Shown here: positions 17,652 to 27,700 of the stretch, piece after piece
Layout of the letters: the number at the start of each line of letters is the position of its first letter
Position numbering within the stretch: the first letter of the stretch is position 1
Assembly (NCBI RefSeq): GCF_019972155.1
Contig: NZ_BOVL01000021.1
Coordinates: 174,501-238,500 of the forward strand
Length of the DNA: 64,000 nt
Direction: 5' to 3'
Origin: Bradyrhizobium sp. RD5-C2
GTDB lineage: Bacteria > Pseudomonadota > Alphaproteobacteria > Rhizobiales > Xanthobacteraceae
Position numbers and translations under genes: made by a program
Notes under the pieces: model-generated
Told to the model about the DNA's origin: nothing
The model's input: the letters and a program-made list of their open reading frames with translations, nothing else
Databases searched by the model: none

Positions 17652-18920
17652 TCAACGCGGCATCTGCCCGTTGCCTTCCCGCCTGCTCAGCTCCGGCACC
17701 GGCTGTCCCCGCGGGAGGAGTTGCGCGGCCAGGACCACGCCGAGCATTGCGATCGCCGCCATCACCAACGTCCAGCTGACGTAGAGCTGGTGACCGATCA
17801 ACACGCCGCTCAGCAGCGGAGCGCAGATGTTGGCGCCCGACATCAGCGACTGGTTGAGGCCCATGATCATGCCCTGCCGGTTGATCGCAGTGCTGCGCGA
17901 CAGTTCGGCGGTCAGCGTGCTGCGGGCAAACATCATGCCGACGATGATCAGCGTCAGGAATACGGCAAGCAGGCTGATCCGGTCGGCGAACGCAAGTCCG
18001 ACCAATCCGGCTGCCATGCAGGCGAACGCCGCCAGGACAATGATGCGGTCGGAAGCGAAGATGTTCGCACGCGTGATCAGGGCACACTGCACGACCATGT
18101 TGATGAAACCGGCATAGGCGAACACCGCGCTGAGCTCGCGTGCGCCGAAGGCATGCCCGTTCCAGCTGAAGCGCGCCGACAGGAACAGGCCGATCTGCGA
18201 CAGGAACATCGAATTGACGAAGAAGAACACGACGAGCAGACCGAGCACGCTCCACGCATAGCGCAACCCGAGGATCGCGTGCGCGGGCGTCGGCTCGGGC
18301 ACCCGCTGCTGGTAGAGCGGCTCTACGGCCGGATGATCCGGTGACAGCAGAGCGATCGTGGCAACGATGCTGATCAGCGACAACGCTGCGGCAGCCCATA
18401 CCGGCGCGGTGTCGCCGTAGTGGACGAGGAGCCCCGACAGCGCGGGGCCGACCAATAGACCGGTCCCGATCGCGCCGCTGGTCATGCCGAGCGCCTGCTT
18501 GCGGGCCTGCGGCGGGCTGTGCTCGGCCGCATAGGCGTGCGCCACCGAGATGTTGCCCGACGTCAGCCCGTCGATGATGCGGGCCAGGAACACAAGTGTC
18601 AGATTGCCCGCGATGGCCAGCAGAACGAAGCCGACGCAGGTGCCCACCTGGCTCACGACCAGCACCTTGCGGCGGCCGTAGCGATCGGAGAGCACGCCGA
18701 CGATCGGGCCGGCGATCAGCTGACACAGAGCATAGACCGAGATCAGCGCACCGATCACGAATGGTGTCGCCCCAAGCCGCTGCGAGTAGAACGGCAGCAG
18801 CGGCAGGATGATCCCCAATCCCGTCGCATCCACGGCCACGACGATGAAGGTCGGGACCAGCGCCAGGGTGCTGTCGCCCCGGAATTCTTCGCCAACTCCC
18901 ACCGTGGAGCTCGTGCCCAT
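17652..18920 (-). CDS. MFS efflux transporter, TetA-like
   Basis: 422 residues with about 12 hydrophobic segments and no large loop domain. Motif A in the loop after the second helix reads GVLSDRYGRRKVL, and the overall pattern (DATGLGIILPLLPFY near the start, RIIDGLTSGNISVAHAY) is that of the TetA/multidrug antiporter group of proton-coupled exporters. Substrate unknown. It is divergent from a marR gene across a 90-bp region with palindromes, so it is probably repressed by that MarR together with the FUSC/HlyD efflux genes on the other side. Confidence 0.85.
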   Translation of the reverse strand: MGTSSTVGVGEEFRGDSTLALVPTFIVVAVDATGLGIILPLLPFYSQRLGATPFVIGALISVYALCQLIAGPIVGVLSDRYGRRKVLVVSQVGTCVGFVLLAIAGNLTLVFLARIIDGLTSGNISVAHAYAAEHSPPQARKQALGMTSGAIGTGLLVGPALSGLLVHYGDTAPVWAAAALSLISIVATIALLSPDHPAVEPLYQQRVPEPTPAHAILGLRYAWSVLGLLVVFFFVNSMFLSQIGLFLSARFSWNGHAFGARELSAVFAYAGFINMVVQCALITRANIFASDRIIVLAAFACMAAGLVGLAFADRISLLAVFLTLIIVGMMFARSTLTAELSRSTAINRQGMIMGLNQSLMSGANICAPLLSGVLIGHQLYVSWTLVMAAIAMLGVVLAAQLLPRGQPVPELSRREGNGQMPR

Positions 18921-18966
18921 TGCCGCTCCCCCGATCTCATTTGCGTGATCACCAGGAATGTTCCGG

Positions 18967-19001
18967 ACTATATAGTTGCAGCCTAATAGTTTGTATCCTA
19001 T
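18967..19001. promoter_or_regulatory. Candidate MarR operators
   Basis: Two inverted repeats lie between the divergent MFS and marR genes: perfect ACTATATAGT at 18967-18976, and ATAG/CTAT arms separated by 8 bp at 18986-19001. Both overlap the proposed marR promoter, a common layout for MarR autorepression with control of the neighbour. Confidence 0.5.
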
Positions 19002-19004
19002 CTA
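18976..19004 (+). promoter_or_regulatory. Probable marR promoter giving a leaderless transcript
   Basis: TTGCAG at 18976-18981 and TATCTA at 18999-19004 are separated by 17 bp. Transcription would begin at about 19011, the A of the marR ATG. No ribosome site precedes that ATG, consistent with a leaderless mRNA. Confidence 0.5.
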
Positions 19005-19010
19005 ATTTGC

Positions 19011-19514
19011 ATGCCTCCTTCGCAATCCCATATCCACGCCGAGATCGGCCGCCTGATCACCAGGCTCGCGCGGATCTGGCGTCGCGAGTCGGATCAGGCG
19101 CTGTCCGATCACGGCCTGTCCTACGCGACGGCTATACCGCTGCTGGTGCTGTCGCGGCAGGGGGAGAATGTCCGTCAGGGTGTGCTCGCCGATGAACTTG
19201 GGATCGAGGGGCCTTCGCTGGTGCGGCTGATCGATCTGCTGCAGACCGAAGGCCTGGTCGAGCGTCGCGAGGACCCGACCGACCGGCGCGCCAAGACGCT
19301 GCATCTCACCGCGGCCGGCGACGCCAAGGTCGAGGAGACCAACCGGGTGCTGCGCCGCGTGCGGGCCAGCGTGCTGAAGGATATCGGCAGCGAGGAACTT
19401 GCGGTAACCTTCGAGACGCTGCAGCGCATCGACGAGCGAGCGAGCCGCCTGCACGATGCCAAGAGCGCTGCAGCCAAGACCGCTTCAGATAAGACCGCTC
19501 CAGGGGCGAAATAG
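19011..19514 (+). CDS. MarR-family transcriptional regulator
   Basis: 167 residues with the MarR winged helix: recognition region VLADELGIEGPSLVRLIDLL, wing LVERREDPTDRRAKTLHLT with the conserved D-x-R-D/R-A-K pattern, and flanking dimerisation helices. The last 20 residues are an Ala/Lys-rich tail. It is the first gene of a marR-FUSC-DUF1656-HlyD series (2 bp to the next start) and is divergent from an MFS pump, so it probably represses both efflux routes until a phenolic-type ligand binds. The ligand is inferred from the family, not from the sequence. Confidence 0.85.
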   Translation: MPPSQSHIHAEIGRLITRLARIWRRESDQALSDHGLSYATAIPLLVLSRQGENVRQGVLADELGIEGPSLVRLIDLLQTEGLVERREDPTDRRAKTLHLTAAGDAKVEETNRVLRRVRASVLKDIGSEELAVTFETLQRIDERASRLHDAKSAAAKTASDKTAPGAK

Positions 19515-19516
19515 TC

Positions 19517-21568
19517 ATGCGCGCGGAAGAGCCGTTCCTGGTCCGCCACGCGGATCTCATCTTCGCGTTGAAGACGTTCGCCGCGTCGATGCTGGCGCTT
19601 GTCATCGCATTGGCGATCGATCTGCCGCGGCCCTATTGGGCGATGGCGACGGTCTACATCACGTCACAGCCGCTGGCCGGCGCGACCAGCTCGAAAGCGT
19701 TCTTCCGCGTGATCGGCACTCTGGTCGGCGCGAGCATGACGGTCGCCCTGGTGCCGAACCTGGTCAACGCGCCGGAGCTGCTGTGCCTCGCGATCGCGCT
19801 CTGGGTCGGACTGTGCCTTTATCTGTCGCTGCTCGACGGCACGCCGCGCAGCTATGTCTTCATGCTGGGCGGATACACCGTCGCACTGATCGGCTTTCCG
19901 TCGGTCGCTGACCCGGGCAGCATCTTCGATGTCGCGCTGGCGCGGGTCGAAGAGATCTCGCTCGGCATCATCTGTGCCAGCCTCGTCTCGACTGTGGTGT
20001 TTCCGCGCAGCGTCGCGCCGGCGGTCGGCGGCCGTGTCAGGAGCTGGCTGTCGGATGCGCGCCGCCTCTCCCGCGACGTGCTGCTTGATCACGGGACCAG
20101 CGAGACGCGCCGGGCCCAACGCCTTCGCCTCGCGACCGACATCGTCGAGACCGATACGCTAATGACCCATGTCGCCTATGACCGGCTGGCCGACGTCGGC
20201 ACCGTGCGCGGCCTCGGCGAGGTCCGGCTGCGCATGCTGATGCTGCTGCCGATCATCACGTCGATCGAAGACCGGCTTGCCGGGCTCGGCGAAGCGGCGG
20301 TGCAAAGGCAGCCGGAGCTGCGGCACCTGATCGACGATCTCGCCGCATGGATCGTGGACGACGATCGCCAGCGGCAATCCGGCGACGCGATCCGCGCTGC
20401 GATCGCCGAGCGGCAATCTGCCCTCGACGGCCTGGTGCCGCGCGAACGCATCATCACGATCAGCCTGCTGCTCCGGCTCCGCGAGCTTGTCGACATCTCG
20501 GCCGACTGCCGCGCAATCGGCGATGCGATTGCCGCGGGGAAGGATATTTCCGCCGTCCCGCTGGCGTTCCACCCGGAGTCGGGGGCCGCACCGGTCCGTC
20601 ACCGCGACCACGGCATGGCGCTGTGGTCGGCCGCAGGGGCGGCGGTCGCCATCCTGATCTGCTGCGGGTTGTGGATTGCGACCGGATGGCCGGATGGCGC
20701 CTCGGCGCCGATGATGGCGGCGGTCGCTTGCTCCTTCTTCGCCGCGCAGGACGAGCCGGCGCGCAGCATCCGGGCCTTCGGCCTGTTCTCGCTGGTCGCG
20801 ATCGTCGTCGTCGCGATCTATCAGTTCGCGCTGGTGCCGGGCATCTCCCATGTCGAGGTTCTGATCGCCGCGCTGGCGCCGACCTTCCTGCTGTACGGAT
20901 TCCTGATCGCGCGGCCCAAGACCGCGCCGATCGGCATGGCGCTCGCCGCCAACACCGCGACGCTGCTGGCCCTGCAATCGACCTACAGCGCGGATTTTGC
21001 CAGTTTTGCCAACACGTCGGTCGCCTTTTTCCTCGGCGTCGTCATCGCCGAGATCGTGACGCGGGTCGCGCGCGGCGTGGGCGCCGAATGGATCGCCAAG
21101 CGGCTGATGACGTCGGGCTGGCAGACGCTGGCGGTCGCGGCCGAGCGGCGCGGCCACGGCGATCGCGCGCAGTTTGCCGGCCTGATGCTGCATCGGCTCG
21201 GCCTCCTGGTGCAGCGCATCGCCTTCATCTCCGAGAGCGACCGCCGCGATGCCAACAGCCTGGTCCAGCTGCGCATCGGGCTCAACATCATCGACCTCAG
21301 GCGGGCCCGTTACGGCCTCGCCGCATCGACCGTGCGTGCCATCGACGACATGCTGGACGACCTCGCGGCGTCGTTTCGCGCCCATGCCGACGAGGCAATG
21401 CCGGCCGAGCTGCTGTCATGCGTCGATGCGGCGCTCGCCGCGGTCGTCAAGGATCCCAATGAGCGCGCGCGGGACGATGCATTGCTCGGCCTCGTCGGCA
21501 TCCGCCGCGGCCTGTTTCCGGATGCACCTGCGTATCGATCGCAGCCCGAGGAGAGTTTTGCTGCATGA
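19517..21568 (+). CDS. FUSC-family inner-membrane efflux protein (AaeB-like)
   Basis: 683 residues with two hydrophobic bundles (about 20-170 and 355-510), each followed by a long soluble segment: the duplicated FUSC/aromatic-acid exporter arrangement. FALKTFAASMLALVIALAIDLPRPYWAM and the similar second bundle near ALWSAAGAAVAILICCGLWIATGWPDG are characteristic. It would pair with the DUF1656 and HlyD proteins encoded just downstream to export aromatic carboxylates or related toxic compounds. The stop overlaps the next start by 4 bp (ATGA), showing translational coupling. Confidence 0.85.
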   Translation: MRAEEPFLVRHADLIFALKTFAASMLALVIALAIDLPRPYWAMATVYITSQPLAGATSSKAFFRVIGTLVGASMTVALVPNLVNAPELLCLAIALWVGLCLYLSLLDGTPRSYVFMLGGYTVALIGFPSVADPGSIFDVALARVEEISLGIICASLVSTVVFPRSVAPAVGGRVRSWLSDARRLSRDVLLDHGTSETRRAQRLRLATDIVETDTLMTHVAYDRLADVGTVRGLGEVRLRMLMLLPIITSIEDRLAGLGEAAVQRQPELRHLIDDLAAWIVDDDRQRQSGDAIRAAIAERQSALDGLVPRERIITISLLLRLRELVDISADCRAIGDAIAAGKDISAVPLAFHPESGAAPVRHRDHGMALWSAAGAAVAILICCGLWIATGWPDGASAPMMAAVACSFFAAQDEPARSIRAFGLFSLVAIVVVAIYQFALVPGISHVEVLIAALAPTFLLYGFLIARPKTAPIGMALAANTATLLALQSTYSADFASFANTSVAFFLGVVIAEIVTRVARGVGAEWIAKRLMTSGWQTLAVAAERRGHGDRAQFAGLMLHRLGLLVQRIAFISESDRRDANSLVQLRIGLNIIDLRRARYGLAASTVRAIDDMLDDLAASFRAHADEAMPAELLSCVDAALAAVVKDPNERARDDALLGLVGIRRGLFPDAPAYRSQPEESFAA

Positions 21569-21771
21569 GATATGAGCTCGACATCTACGGTGTCCTGGTT
21601 CCGGCGCTGCTGCTGTGGCTGATCGTGGCCTATGCGCTGAGCGCGGTGGCGACCCGGATCATGCGGCGCTTCGGGCTCTACCGGCTGGTCTGGCATCGCG
21701 CGCTGTTCAATTTCGCCCTGTACGTATGCCTGCTGGGTGTCGTCGTCTATCTTTCGGAGTTTCTGCCATGA
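21565..21771 (+). CDS. DUF1656 small membrane protein (AaeX-like)
   Basis: 68 residues with two hydrophobic helices (YGVLVPALLLWLIVAYALSA and FNFALYVCLLGVVVYLSEF) around a short basic loop. DUF1656 proteins are nearly always encoded between FUSC and HlyD efflux genes, as here, with 4-bp ATGA overlaps on both sides. Role in the pump is unknown. Confidence 0.85.
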   Translation: MRYELDIYGVLVPALLLWLIVAYALSAVATRIMRRFGLYRLVWHRALFNFALYVCLLGVVVYLSEFLP

Positions 21772-22634
21772 AAGGGAATTTCGCCTGGCTCGGCCGGGTT
21801 GCGCTGACCGCGATCGCGCTCGTCGCTGCGCTCGCCGTCGGCCGCGCGCTCTGGGTCTACTACATGGAGTCGCCATGGACTCGCGACGGCAGGGTCCGCG
21901 CCGACGTGGTGCAGGTAGCTCCCGACGTCTCCGGATTCGTCACCGACGTGCTGGTCAAGGACAATCAGCAAGTGCATCGCGGCGATATCCTGTTCCGGAT
22001 CGATCGCGCCCGCTTTGCCCTGGCATTGCAGCAGGCCGACGCTGCGGTCGCCGGCCATCGCGCGACACTGGATCAAGCCGACGCCGACCTCAAGCGCTAC
22101 AGTGCGCTGACCACCGATGCGGTTTCGCAGCAGAAGCAGGAGCAGGTCCTGGCTACGCAGCTCCAGGCCAAGGCCGCCTACGACCAGTCGGTCGCCGATC
22201 GCGCGGTGGCGCAGCTCAACCTCGATCGCAGCGAGGTGCATGCATCTGTCAACGGCACCATCACCAATATGGACCTGCGGCCCGGCGCCTACGTCACCGC
22301 GGGCAAGGGCGTGATGGCGCTGGTCGACACCGATACGCTGCACGTGGAAGGCTATTTCGAGGAGACCAAGCTCGCGCGCATTCGCGTCGGCGACAAGGCG
22401 CAGGTCCGGCTGATGGGTGAGCCGGTCCGGCTCACCGGACATGTCGAGAGCATTGCCGCCGGCATCGCGGACCGCGACCGTACGGACGGCGCGAACCTGC
22501 TCGCTAACGTCAATCCAACCTTCAGCTGGGTCCGGCTCGCACAACGCGTCCCGGTGCGCATCGCGCTCGATCACCTGCCGGATCGCATCGCACTGGTCGC
22601 CGGCCGTTCGGCTACGGTCGAGATCATGGACTAG
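21768..22634 (+). CDS. HlyD-family periplasmic adaptor (AaeA/EmrA-like)
   Basis: 288 residues: an N-terminal membrane anchor, a biotinyl-lipoyl half-motif (VQVAPDVSGFVTDVLVKDNQ), an alpha-helical hairpin (about 75-145), the second lipoyl half (VHASVNGTITNMDLRPGAYV) and a beta-barrel domain. It links the FUSC pump to an outer-membrane channel encoded elsewhere. The start is ATG 21768, overlapping the DUF1656 stop by 4 bp. It is the last gene of the operon; the stop codon touches an extragenic repeat hairpin that may end the transcript. Confidence 0.85.
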   Translation: MKGNFAWLGRVALTAIALVAALAVGRALWVYYMESPWTRDGRVRADVVQVAPDVSGFVTDVLVKDNQQVHRGDILFRIDRARFALALQQADAAVAGHRATLDQADADLKRYSALTTDAVSQQKQEQVLATQLQAKAAYDQSVADRAVAQLNLDRSEVHASVNGTITNMDLRPGAYVTAGKGVMALVDTDTLHVEGYFEETKLARIRVGDKAQVRLMGEPVRLTGHVESIAAGIADRDRTDGANLLANVNPTFSWVRLAQRVPVRIALDHLPDRIALVAGRSATVEIMD

Positions 22635-22738
22635 AGCAATTTCGGTCCTGATTGAATCAGGACCGAAGCTCTAGACTCTTGTTTTGACGCGTTTTCTTCA
22701 CGCGAACCGGCGTCCACTTCGCTCGAAAACGCTCTAGC
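22631..22738. repeat. Extragenic repeat, family A copy, possible terminator
   Basis: A perfect hairpin with TTCGGTCCTGAT / ATCAGGACCGAA arms is followed by GACGCGTTTTCTTCACGCG and CCACTTCGCTCGAAAACGC, matching the copy at 5871-5971. It lies between convergent genes (HlyD and TPR), where it could stop both transcripts. Confidence 0.65.
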
Positions 22739-22750
22739 CGGCCATGCTCG

Positions 22751-23617
22751 CTATTGCACGCCGTAGCGCGTGAAGTCGTCGCCGATGCTGCCCTGGATCG
22801 CCTTGGCCGCGGAGATGTCGACATTGCCGCCGGCCTTGTCGCCCTGCTTCAGCTTCGCCAGCCCGCGTCCGTAGAGCGCGCTTGCCAGCTTCGGATCGAT
22901 GCGGAGCGCGGCGCTATAGTCGTCGATGGCCGCGCGGAGCTCGCCGGTCTTCAGATAGATCAGGCCGCGCGAGTCGTAGGTGGCTGCATTGGCCGATCCC
23001 GATTGCAGCGCCTTGTTGCAGTCTTGCAGCGCCTCCTGCAACGCGCCGAGGATGGCCCGGCTCCAGCAGCGTCCGTTCCACACGCCGTCGAGGTTCGGCT
23101 CGAGGCGAATGGCCTGATCGTAATCCTGCACGGCGTGGGCATAATCATGTTTCTTCAGATAGGCACCGGCGCGATTGGCAAAGGCTTCGCCGTAATTCGG
23201 GTTGAGCTTGATGGCCTGATCGAACGCGTCGGTCGCGCGATCGTATTCGCGCTTCCTGAAGTAGGCCACGCCGCGGTTGTTGAACGGCTTGGTGTAGGTT
23301 GGATTGAGCTCGGTGGAATGATCAAAATCCCCGATAGCGCGGTCATAGTCTTCCTTGGCGGCGTAGGCGTTGCCGCGGTTGTTGTAGGCGATCGCAAGGC
23401 CGGCCGGCGTCATATCCTGCCCCGCATCGATCAGCGCCGTGCAGGCGCCGATGCGCGCGTCGGCCAGCGCGTGATCGACGCCGCTGCACAGCTCGATGTT
23501 GCGCAGATAGTTGCTCTTTTGCTTCGGGTTCTGCGCGCCCGCCGGCGATGCAAGCAACAGCAGGATGAACAGCGCCGTCAGGCCGCCACTCCCGCAGGAA
23601 CCTGCACGAGGCTTCAT
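22751..23617 (-). CDS. Exported TPR-repeat protein
   Basis: 288 residues: a signal peptide (hydrophobic LTALFILLLLASPAGA) and then about six tetratricopeptide repeats, e.g. AYNNRGNAYAAKEDYDRAIG, PFNNRGVAYFRKREYDRATD, AFANRAGAYLKKHDYAHAVQ and TYDSRGLIYLKTGELRAAID. It probably scaffolds protein contacts in the periplasm. ATG 23617 follows GGAG at a suitable distance. It lies 74 bp after a FecR-domain gene on the same strand, suggesting an operon with it. Confidence 0.8.
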   Translation of the reverse strand: MKPRAGSCGSGGLTALFILLLLASPAGAQNPKQKSNYLRNIELCSGVDHALADARIGACTALIDAGQDMTPAGLAIAYNNRGNAYAAKEDYDRAIGDFDHSTELNPTYTKPFNNRGVAYFRKREYDRATDAFDQAIKLNPNYGEAFANRAGAYLKKHDYAHAVQDYDQAIRLEPNLDGVWNGRCWSRAILGALQEALQDCNKALQSGSANAATYDSRGLIYLKTGELRAAIDDYSAALRIDPKLASALYGRGLAKLKQGDKAGGNVDISAAKAIQGSIGDDFTRYGVQ

Positions 23618-23691
23618 GTCGGGCTCCGGTTTTGACGACGCCGCGTCACTGGTTTCCATGAATGGCCGCTCAAACCCGACGCCCTGCTCGC

Positions 23692-24351
23692 CTAGCACCC
23701 TCGACAAATATTCGGATTGAACCTGTGGTAGGTGTTCTGCTCGGGCTGCGGCGCCGCGCGTGTCGCGGGCTTCCTGAGAAGCTTGCTCTTGCCCTCTTCC
23801 ACGAGCGTCGCGAACCTGACCGTTCCATCGTCGGATATTTCGATGCGCGGCGTGGTGCCTCGAATTCCCATCGTCGCGGCGGGTGTGTCGATCTTCATGT
23901 CACCGGTCTTCGCAATATTGCCGGCAACGAAGGTGAACGTTCCATTGGCCAGCTTGAACAAGGTCGAATTCGACTTGCCGTTCGGATCGTAGACGAACTC
24001 GGTCAGGGTCATCTTGGCGTTGCTCGACAGATTGAACGAGGTGCCATCGGTGAAGTTGATCCCGACGCGTCCATCGACTCCGGTCTTCACCACGTCGCCC
24101 ATATAGACGGGATCGCCAACCTTCGCTGGGGGCAATTGATCAGACAGCGCGGCCTGAACGACGACCGCACTGGGATGTTCGATCGTGACTGAACCCGTGA
24201 CCGTCACGACCTTCCCGATGAACTTCGCTGAGGAATCCTGAACGGCGGGCTGGGCCGGTTCGGTTTGCGCCAGCACCGGAACGGACGTCAGCGCGGCGAC
24301 GAGCGTGAAAACGGTGCCGGCGAGCAATTGAACAACAATATGAATGCGCAC
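23692..24351 (-). CDS. FecR-domain periplasmic protein
   Basis: 219 residues beginning at GTG (GGGAGGGG precedes it): a signal peptide to about residue 28, then a FecR domain with VGDPVYMGDVVKTGVDGRVG, FTDGTSFNLSSNAKMTLTEF and the terminal DTPAATMGIRGTTPRI element. The N-terminal cytoplasmic helix and TM of classical FecR anti-sigma regulators are missing, so it is a free-standing exported form. The last 20 residues carry two cysteines. A second FecR domain is fused to the large adhesin encoded divergently at 24756. Confidence 0.8.
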   Translation of the reverse strand: MRIHIVVQLLAGTVFTLVAALTSVPVLAQTEPAQPAVQDSSAKFIGKVVTVTGSVTIEHPSAVVVQAALSDQLPPAKVGDPVYMGDVVKTGVDGRVGINFTDGTSFNLSSNAKMTLTEFVYDPNGKSNSTLFKLANGTFTFVAGNIAKTGDMKIDTPAATMGIRGTTPRIEISDDGTVRFATLVEEGKSKLLRKPATRAAPQPEQNTYHRFNPNICRGC

Positions 24352-24755
24352 GATCCCCTCCCTCGAGAAGATCTTGTCGTGTCGCGGCTCGATGGTGATG
24401 TGGACCGCCGGGCCGAGACCGCAGGACCTTGAGTGCCAAGTTGCAGCAGACAGGCCTAAACGCCTGTACCAGTTCGACTAAAAATTAATAGGTGGACAAT
24501 AAACTTGGTGAATATACACTAAATCTAGTGGGGCTCCACTCGCGATAAAGGACAGCAGTTCTGTCATTTTTGCGATAGCTCCCCGCCGTACTGGAATTCC
24601 ATTTCGACGACCGAATTTAATTTCAATCAGGACGTTTCTGCGGGCAAGCCTATGGCTGCCGGTGCGGGGTCATTTCACCTCGTCGCGGGCGCAAGCCAGA
24701 CCAAGAAACATACGGCGCCGCGTTCCGCCTGAGCTGTTTAGCAGGCGAAAAGCCA
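24352..24755. other. Intergenic region between the divergent FecR and adhesin genes
   Basis: About 400 bp without a convincing gene. It contains a relatively AT-rich part around 24475-24530, likely promoter DNA, and a CTGTCAT at 24561-24567. No clear terminator or RNA gene is seen. Confidence 0.5.
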
Positions 24756-27700
24756 ATGTTAGTCGCGTCCGGCGTAGCGTTCGGGGACGCGTGTCTGGCC
24801 ATGTTCGGCCAGTTGCCCCGAATGGTTGGCGTTGTTCAAACGGCCGCCGGCTGCGGCACGATCACGCGTGCACGCGGCGTTGCCATTCAAATCGTGCCCG
24901 GCGATCCCGTTTGCCAGGGCGACGTCATCGAGATCGCAGCCGGCGGCCGGGTCGCAATCCGCATGGTCGATGGGACGGTGCTCGACCTGCCGGCTGACAC
25001 TCGACTGGAATTGGGCGACTTGGAAGACCGAGGTCGCACCCTCCGCCCGGGGAGGTTCGCCAAGGCCAGAAGCATCTTGCGCATGATCAGCAGCCGGCTG
25101 GCAGGTTCAAGTGTCCTGGCGGCGGACACGCCTGTTGGCACCATTCGGGCCAGCGGCCTTGGCATGCTGTCGTTCGCGGCGCTGACACTCTCACTCCTGG
25201 AGGACGCGCGGGCTGCGGAGCCGAACGTCACGATCCTCGACGACGACAAGATCAACTACAAGGACCTCCACCACGGTGTGTTCGAGCTGGTGACCAAGGA
25301 GGCGATCCCCAGACACATCGTCGTCGACGATCCCGGAGTGACGATCATCTTGAGCCCCAAAGGGTCGTCGGTCGGGGTGAACCAGGTCACGAATAGCCCG
25401 ACCCACATGGAGGAATTGCGCGACGCCCAGCAGGAGGCGCTTGCCAATTTCCAGAAGGGAACGGGATCAAAAGGGTCCGGCATGCCGGCTCCCGAAGGGT
25501 CGCCGCTGCTGCAACCCATCAATTTTATTCAGCCTGCCTCGCCGTCGCCGACGCAAGATCCGCTCGGGCCGCTGCCGGTCGTTACCTTGGCGCATATCGA
25601 GTTCTTCAAGCCGCCGCCGGCGCCGCCCGTGCCGCCGAGCCTGAACCTTGGCGCAGGACCGACGGAAGTCGATACGTCGGCATTCGACGACTTCAAGACC
25701 ACGAGTGGGACCTTTTCCGCGAGCAGCCAGGGCGGCGCGCTGACCTTCGGTATCAGCGGTGGAACTGTGGGCAGCGTGGTAGTGGGTCAGTCGACATACA
25801 ACGTATCGAGCGTTGGTCAGTTCGGCACGCTTTACGTCAACAGCATCTCCGGAAACTATACCTTCGTTCCGAACAATGACGCGATCAACGCGTTGAAGGT
25901 CAACGCGATCCAAAACTTCGTCATCACCGTGGGGGACGGCACGCTCTCGACGAGTGAGAGCTTCAACATTACCATCGTTGGTGTCGACGACGCCTCCATC
26001 ATCTCCGGCGCCAAGGCTGGCGCGGTTGTGGGGGCAGTCGGCGTCAGCGGAGCCTCGCCCGGCCTGCTCATCGCGACCGGCACGCTCACCGACACCGATG
26101 TCGACGACCCCGCCAACACCTTCACCGCGGTGAACGCGCCGACGACAAGCGCGGGCGGCCATGGCACATTCACGCTAACGACGGGCGGCGTGTGGACCTA
26201 TACGCTCAACAACGCCGACAGCTCCGTGCAAGCCCTCCACGTCGGCGACACGCTGACCGACAGCTTCACGGTGACCACGATTGGCGGAACCCCGCAGGTG
26301 GTGACGATCACCATCCACGGCCCGCTGATCGAGGCCAGACCGGCGCCGTCGCTGACGCTGAGCGAGACCCATCTGACGGCGACGGCGCTGGACGACAACA
26401 TCGCCGGCTCGGCACCGAACGCCGCGTTGACGACCACCTCTGGCGAGTTCTCGGCGGCATTCGTTACCGAAGCGGGTCTGGCGGTCAGCTACGCGCTGAC
26501 GATCACCGGCGGCAACGGTGCAGCGTCGGGGCTGATCGACTCGCACACCGGCCTCTCCGACGTGCTGGTTCTGAACGGTAACACCATCGAAGGCCATGTC
26601 GGCACAGCAAGCGGCACGCTCGCATTCACCATCACGGTCGACCCGGCGACCGGACGCGTAACCTTCGTCGAACACCGAGCGGTGGAACAACCGCTTGGCA
26701 CCAGCCCGGACAGCGGCGAAGCGATCGCGCTGGGGACAGGCATTGTAAACCTGATCGCGACAGTGACGAACGGCGACGGCCAGTACCAGGATGTAAGCAT
26801 CGATCTCGGCAAGCAGCTGACGATCACGGACGATGGCCCGAGCATCAAGGCGAACGCAACCGCCCCGTCGCTGACGCTGAGCGAAACGCATCTGACGGCG
26901 ACGGCGCTGGACGACCACATCGCGGGCTCGGCGCCGTGCGCGGCGCTGACGACGATTTCGGCCGATTTCTCGACGGCATTCACTTCGGTTCAAGGCGCCG
27001 ATGGCGCGACGACGCACTATGCGTTGGCGATCAACGGCGGTAACGGCACAGCGTCGGGCCTGATCGACTCGCACACGGGCTGCGCCGACGTGCTGGTCCA
27101 GCACGGCAACACCATTGAAGGCCATGTCGGCACGGCAAGCGGGGAACTGGCATTCACCATCGCGCTCGATCCGGCCACGGGAAGCGTGACTTTCACCGAG
27201 TATCGCGCGGTGACGCATCCGCCTTGCACCAGCGCCGATGAAGCCGTGTCGCTGACCGCCGGCATCGTGAACCTGGTTGCCACCATCACGGACAAGGATG
27301 GCGACACCCAGAGCGCGAGCATCGACCTCGGCAAGCAATTGACGATCACGGACGATCACCCGACCATTTGCGGCTTCCCGGAGACCTTCGTCGCCGCTCA
27401 GGACAATCAGACCGCAAATGGCACTTACCATGTCGATTTCGGCGCGGATGGCGACGCTGCGATGCGCGTTGGCGTCCACAATGGTGCAGTCGGCTGCACG
27501 GGATACGATCTGGCCACGTCATCCCTGGGTGACGGCATCACCTCGGTGCACGTCACCGGACATGGCGATGACTACAGCTTCTACTATACGACCCATGAGG
27601 TGGGCGGCGGTGTCGAACTCGATGCGTATCTCGGGGATTGCGGTGGCACGCTGACCGATCCGTACTTCAAGTTGCTGATCGATCCGGATGGAACCTATTG

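Noticed and set aside
24561..24567. CTGTCAT before the adhesin as a Pho box
   Set aside because: No second repeat at the right distance and no phosphate-related function of the gene; a 7-bp match is expected by chance several times in 64 kb.
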